A stretch of DNA of 6,485 nucleotides, taken from positions 1,496-7,980 of the forward strand of contig VBCZ01000056.1 of the NCBI GenBank assembly GCA_005889025.1. Reading direction: 5' to 3'. The notes under the pieces were generated by a model. That model had not been told where the DNA came from and did not search any database. It worked only from the letters and a program-made list of their open reading frames with translations. The stretch comes from Betaproteobacteria bacterium (GTDB taxonomy: Bacteria > Pseudomonadota > Gammaproteobacteria > Burkholderiales > Casimicrobiaceae). Every line of letters begins with the position of its first letter. Within the stretch, counting starts at the first letter, position 1. A program made the position numbers and the translations under genes. Positions 4,893-6,485 of the stretch are shown one piece after another.

Positions 4893-6485
4893 CCCCGGCG
4901 CAGATCGAACGCGTTTTCGGCCTCGGACGGCTGAAGATGGCGACCGGCGAGCACGTCGAGGTGTTTCGCGAAGCGGTCGCGCCAGGCGAACGCCGCCGTT
5001 ATACCAAGCGCTTCCTCGCCACGAGCGACGCCGACTTCGGTCAGTGGACCGAGCGCGAGTGGCGCATCCTTGCGCGGTTGATCGGACACGGGATTCGCTG
5101 CGTGCCCGACGTCGTGCAGTTCGACGGTGGGGCGATGGGCGGAATACGGCTCGTCCAGACCTACGATGCCGGTGTCACCGTCGATCAATGGGCGACGCTG
5201 TTGCCTGTTTACCGTGACGGCGCCGTACGCCGTCACGTCTTCGAGGATTGCGCGCACTGGTGGGCTCTTGCCCACTACTGCGTTGCCGCTCTCGACGAAA
5301 TTCACTCGTTGCAGCTCGTACATCTCGACATCAAGGGCGACAACATCTGTATTCCCTACGGGCCGGCGAACTTCGACCCGGATTCGTCCGACCGCCTTTA
5401 TCCGATTTTCGGCAGGCTCGCATTGATCGACTTCGCGTTCTCGCTGGTGTCTCGCGAGAACCTTTCGACACCGCTGCCGATCGGCTGGCAGAAAGATTAC
5501 GACTACCAGTCCCCCCGACTACTCAAAGCGCTCGATGCCGGCCATAACGGCGATCTGCAGCCGACGAAAGAGCTCGACTGGCGCTGCGATTTGTACAGTC
5601 TCGCGGCGATGCTCAAGCGCTACCTGCCGGGCGAGGCTCCGGGGGAAGAAACGGGCTGGACGCCGCAGCGCTACGACGACGCGAGGGCTTTTGTCTTCCG
5701 GCTTCGGGAGTGTCACGATCGAGATCTGCCGCATTGGCGCCCGCATCAACAATTGATGGATTTCACGGGCGCGCGAACAGGTCAAAACGATCTCGCCGCC
5801 TCGCTCAACTACGGTTGGGAGCTTGCTCGCGATGTAGCTACCCGTGCCTCCGCGTCTCCGATCACACCGATGACGCGGATCGTGCCGTCGATCCGGGCCG
5901 CGGAGCCGATCCGCATCGCCACGCAAATCGTCGTCCCGACCGCCATCACGCCAGTGCGCGTCGCCGGCCGCGCGCCGCCACCGCGGCGCAGCCTGTGGAG
6001 AGCGACCGTGCTCGCCCCGGTCATCGGGGCACTCGTTGCGCTCGCGGCGCCTCCGTTCATCGGTGACCCGGAGCACACCCTGGCTGACCGAGCGCGTGGA
6101 GCTCTCGACACGATGCGTTCGATGTTTGAAGCTGCCCCAACCGAACGAGTCGTCGCGGAATCAAGCGTACCGGCAGCGCCACCGCCCCTGCAAAGTGTTT
6201 TTGCGCAATCGCCCCCTGTGGATCGGATGCCTGCGGGCGCGGAAGCGCCCGACGCCGTCGCACCGGTAGCGCCGAAGGTTGCGGGCGAGGACCCTGTTGC
6301 GAAACCGTCTTCTCCAATTGACGAGCCGAAGGTGTCGTCCCCGGTTGCCCAAGCACGCGCTAAGCCGGGCGCGCCGCCAACTCGGACGCAGTCAGTGCTC
6401 AATTCGTCACAGTCTGCAAGTGGGATCGCGCGGCCAGCGCATCCGCTTTCCCGTTGGGCGTCGACTGCGATTCCGAAGCTACCGC
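4889..6485 (+). CDS. Divergent transmembrane Ser/Thr protein kinase, 3'-partial
   Basis: Predicted protein kinase, open for 532 codons to the window edge with no stop. Residues 1-35 hold a poorly conserved nucleotide loop (F10-G-L-G13). K40 in YTKRFL is the likely ATP lysine and E55 or E57 its helix-C partner. The catalytic loop is H145-L-D147-I-K149-G-D-N152, complete but lacking the Arg before Asp (a non-RD kinase). The metal-binding motif is D181-F-A183 rather than DFG. The segment usually ending APE reads S208-P-R210, and D234-L-Y-S is the subdomain IX aspartate. A Pro-containing linker (about 315-367) leads to one membrane helix at about 373-393 (TVLAPVIGALVALAAPPFIG). Beyond it are at least 130 residues of Pro/Ala/Val-rich, low-complexity sequence, probably periplasmic. 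The key Lys, Asp and Asn are present, so an active enzyme is plausible. The ATGA overlap with the phosphatase marks a kinase/phosphatase pair. Confidence 0.88.
   Translation, partial: MTPAQIERVFGLGRLKMATGEHVEVFREAVAPGERRRYTKRFLATSDADFGQWTEREWRILARLIGHGIRCVPDVVQFDGGAMGGIRLVQTYDAGVTVDQWATLLPVYRDGAVRRHVFEDCAHWWALAHYCVAALDEIHSLQLVHLDIKGDNICIPYGPANFDPDSSDRLYPIFGRLALIDFAFSLVSRENLSTPLPIGWQKDYDYQSPRLLKALDAGHNGDLQPTKELDWRCDLYSLAAMLKRYLPGEAPGEETGWTPQRYDDARAFVFRLRECHDRDLPHWRPHQQLMDFTGARTGQNDLAASLNYGWELARDVATRASASPITPMTRIVPSIRAAEPIRIATQIVVPTAITPVRVAGRAPPPRRSLWRATVLAPVIGALVALAAPPFIGDPEHTLADRARGALDTMRSMFEAAPTERVVAESSVPAAPPPLQSVFAQSPPVDRMPAGAEAPDAVAPVAPKVAGEDPVAKPSSPIDEPKVSSPVAQARAKPGAPPTRTQSVLNSSQSASGIARPAHPLSRWASTAIPKLP

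Noticed and set aside
4607..5323. Open frame of 238 codons on the - strand across the phosphatase/kinase junction
   Set aside because: It spans two well-supported opposing genes, its composition is that of an antisense frame, and it has no motif.
5809..6402. Gly/Ala/Ser/Thr-rich open frame on the - strand resembling a secreted repeat protein
   Set aside because: It is the complement of the Pro/Ala-rich arm of the kinase; the low complexity comes from that region, and it shows no signal peptide or ribosome site.

Overview
The window is GC-rich bacterial DNA with strong G/C preference at third codon positions, GTG and ATG starts, and genes joined by 4-base stop/start overlaps. It looks like a high-GC proteobacterium, most likely a Burkholderia-type betaproteobacterium. 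That placement rests on composition and general protein character, not on a marker gene. All supported genes lie on the + strand, and I see no RNA gene, mobile element, CRISPR array, promoter or terminator.

Layout: (1) 2-2162, the C-terminal bulk of a penicillin-binding-protein-type transpeptidase, cut at the left edge and broken by a +1 frameshift near 1256; (2) 2159-2518, a 119-residue protein of unknown function that overlaps it by 4 bases; (3) 2551-4011, a 486-residue protein with an unrecognised N-terminal region and two FHA domains; (4) 4095-4892, a PP2C-type Ser/Thr phosphatase with a C-terminal membrane segment, whose 5' end (4008-4094) looks disrupted; (5) 4889 to the right edge, a divergent membrane Ser/Thr kinase with a long Pro/Ala-rich part beyond its membrane helix.

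The tight spacing implies one operon. As a working model, the kinase and phosphatase add and remove phosphate on Ser/Thr at the inner membrane. The FHA protein reads phosphothreonine, and the transpeptidase or its partner is the cell-wall output. This gene set recalls the actinobacterial pbpA-rodA-pstP-pknA/B-fhaA/B cell-wall cluster but is built from highly divergent versions, and that is the most interesting point in the window. Two of the five genes carry apparent frameshifts or stops, so either the locus is decaying or the assembly contains indel errors; raw reads would decide.
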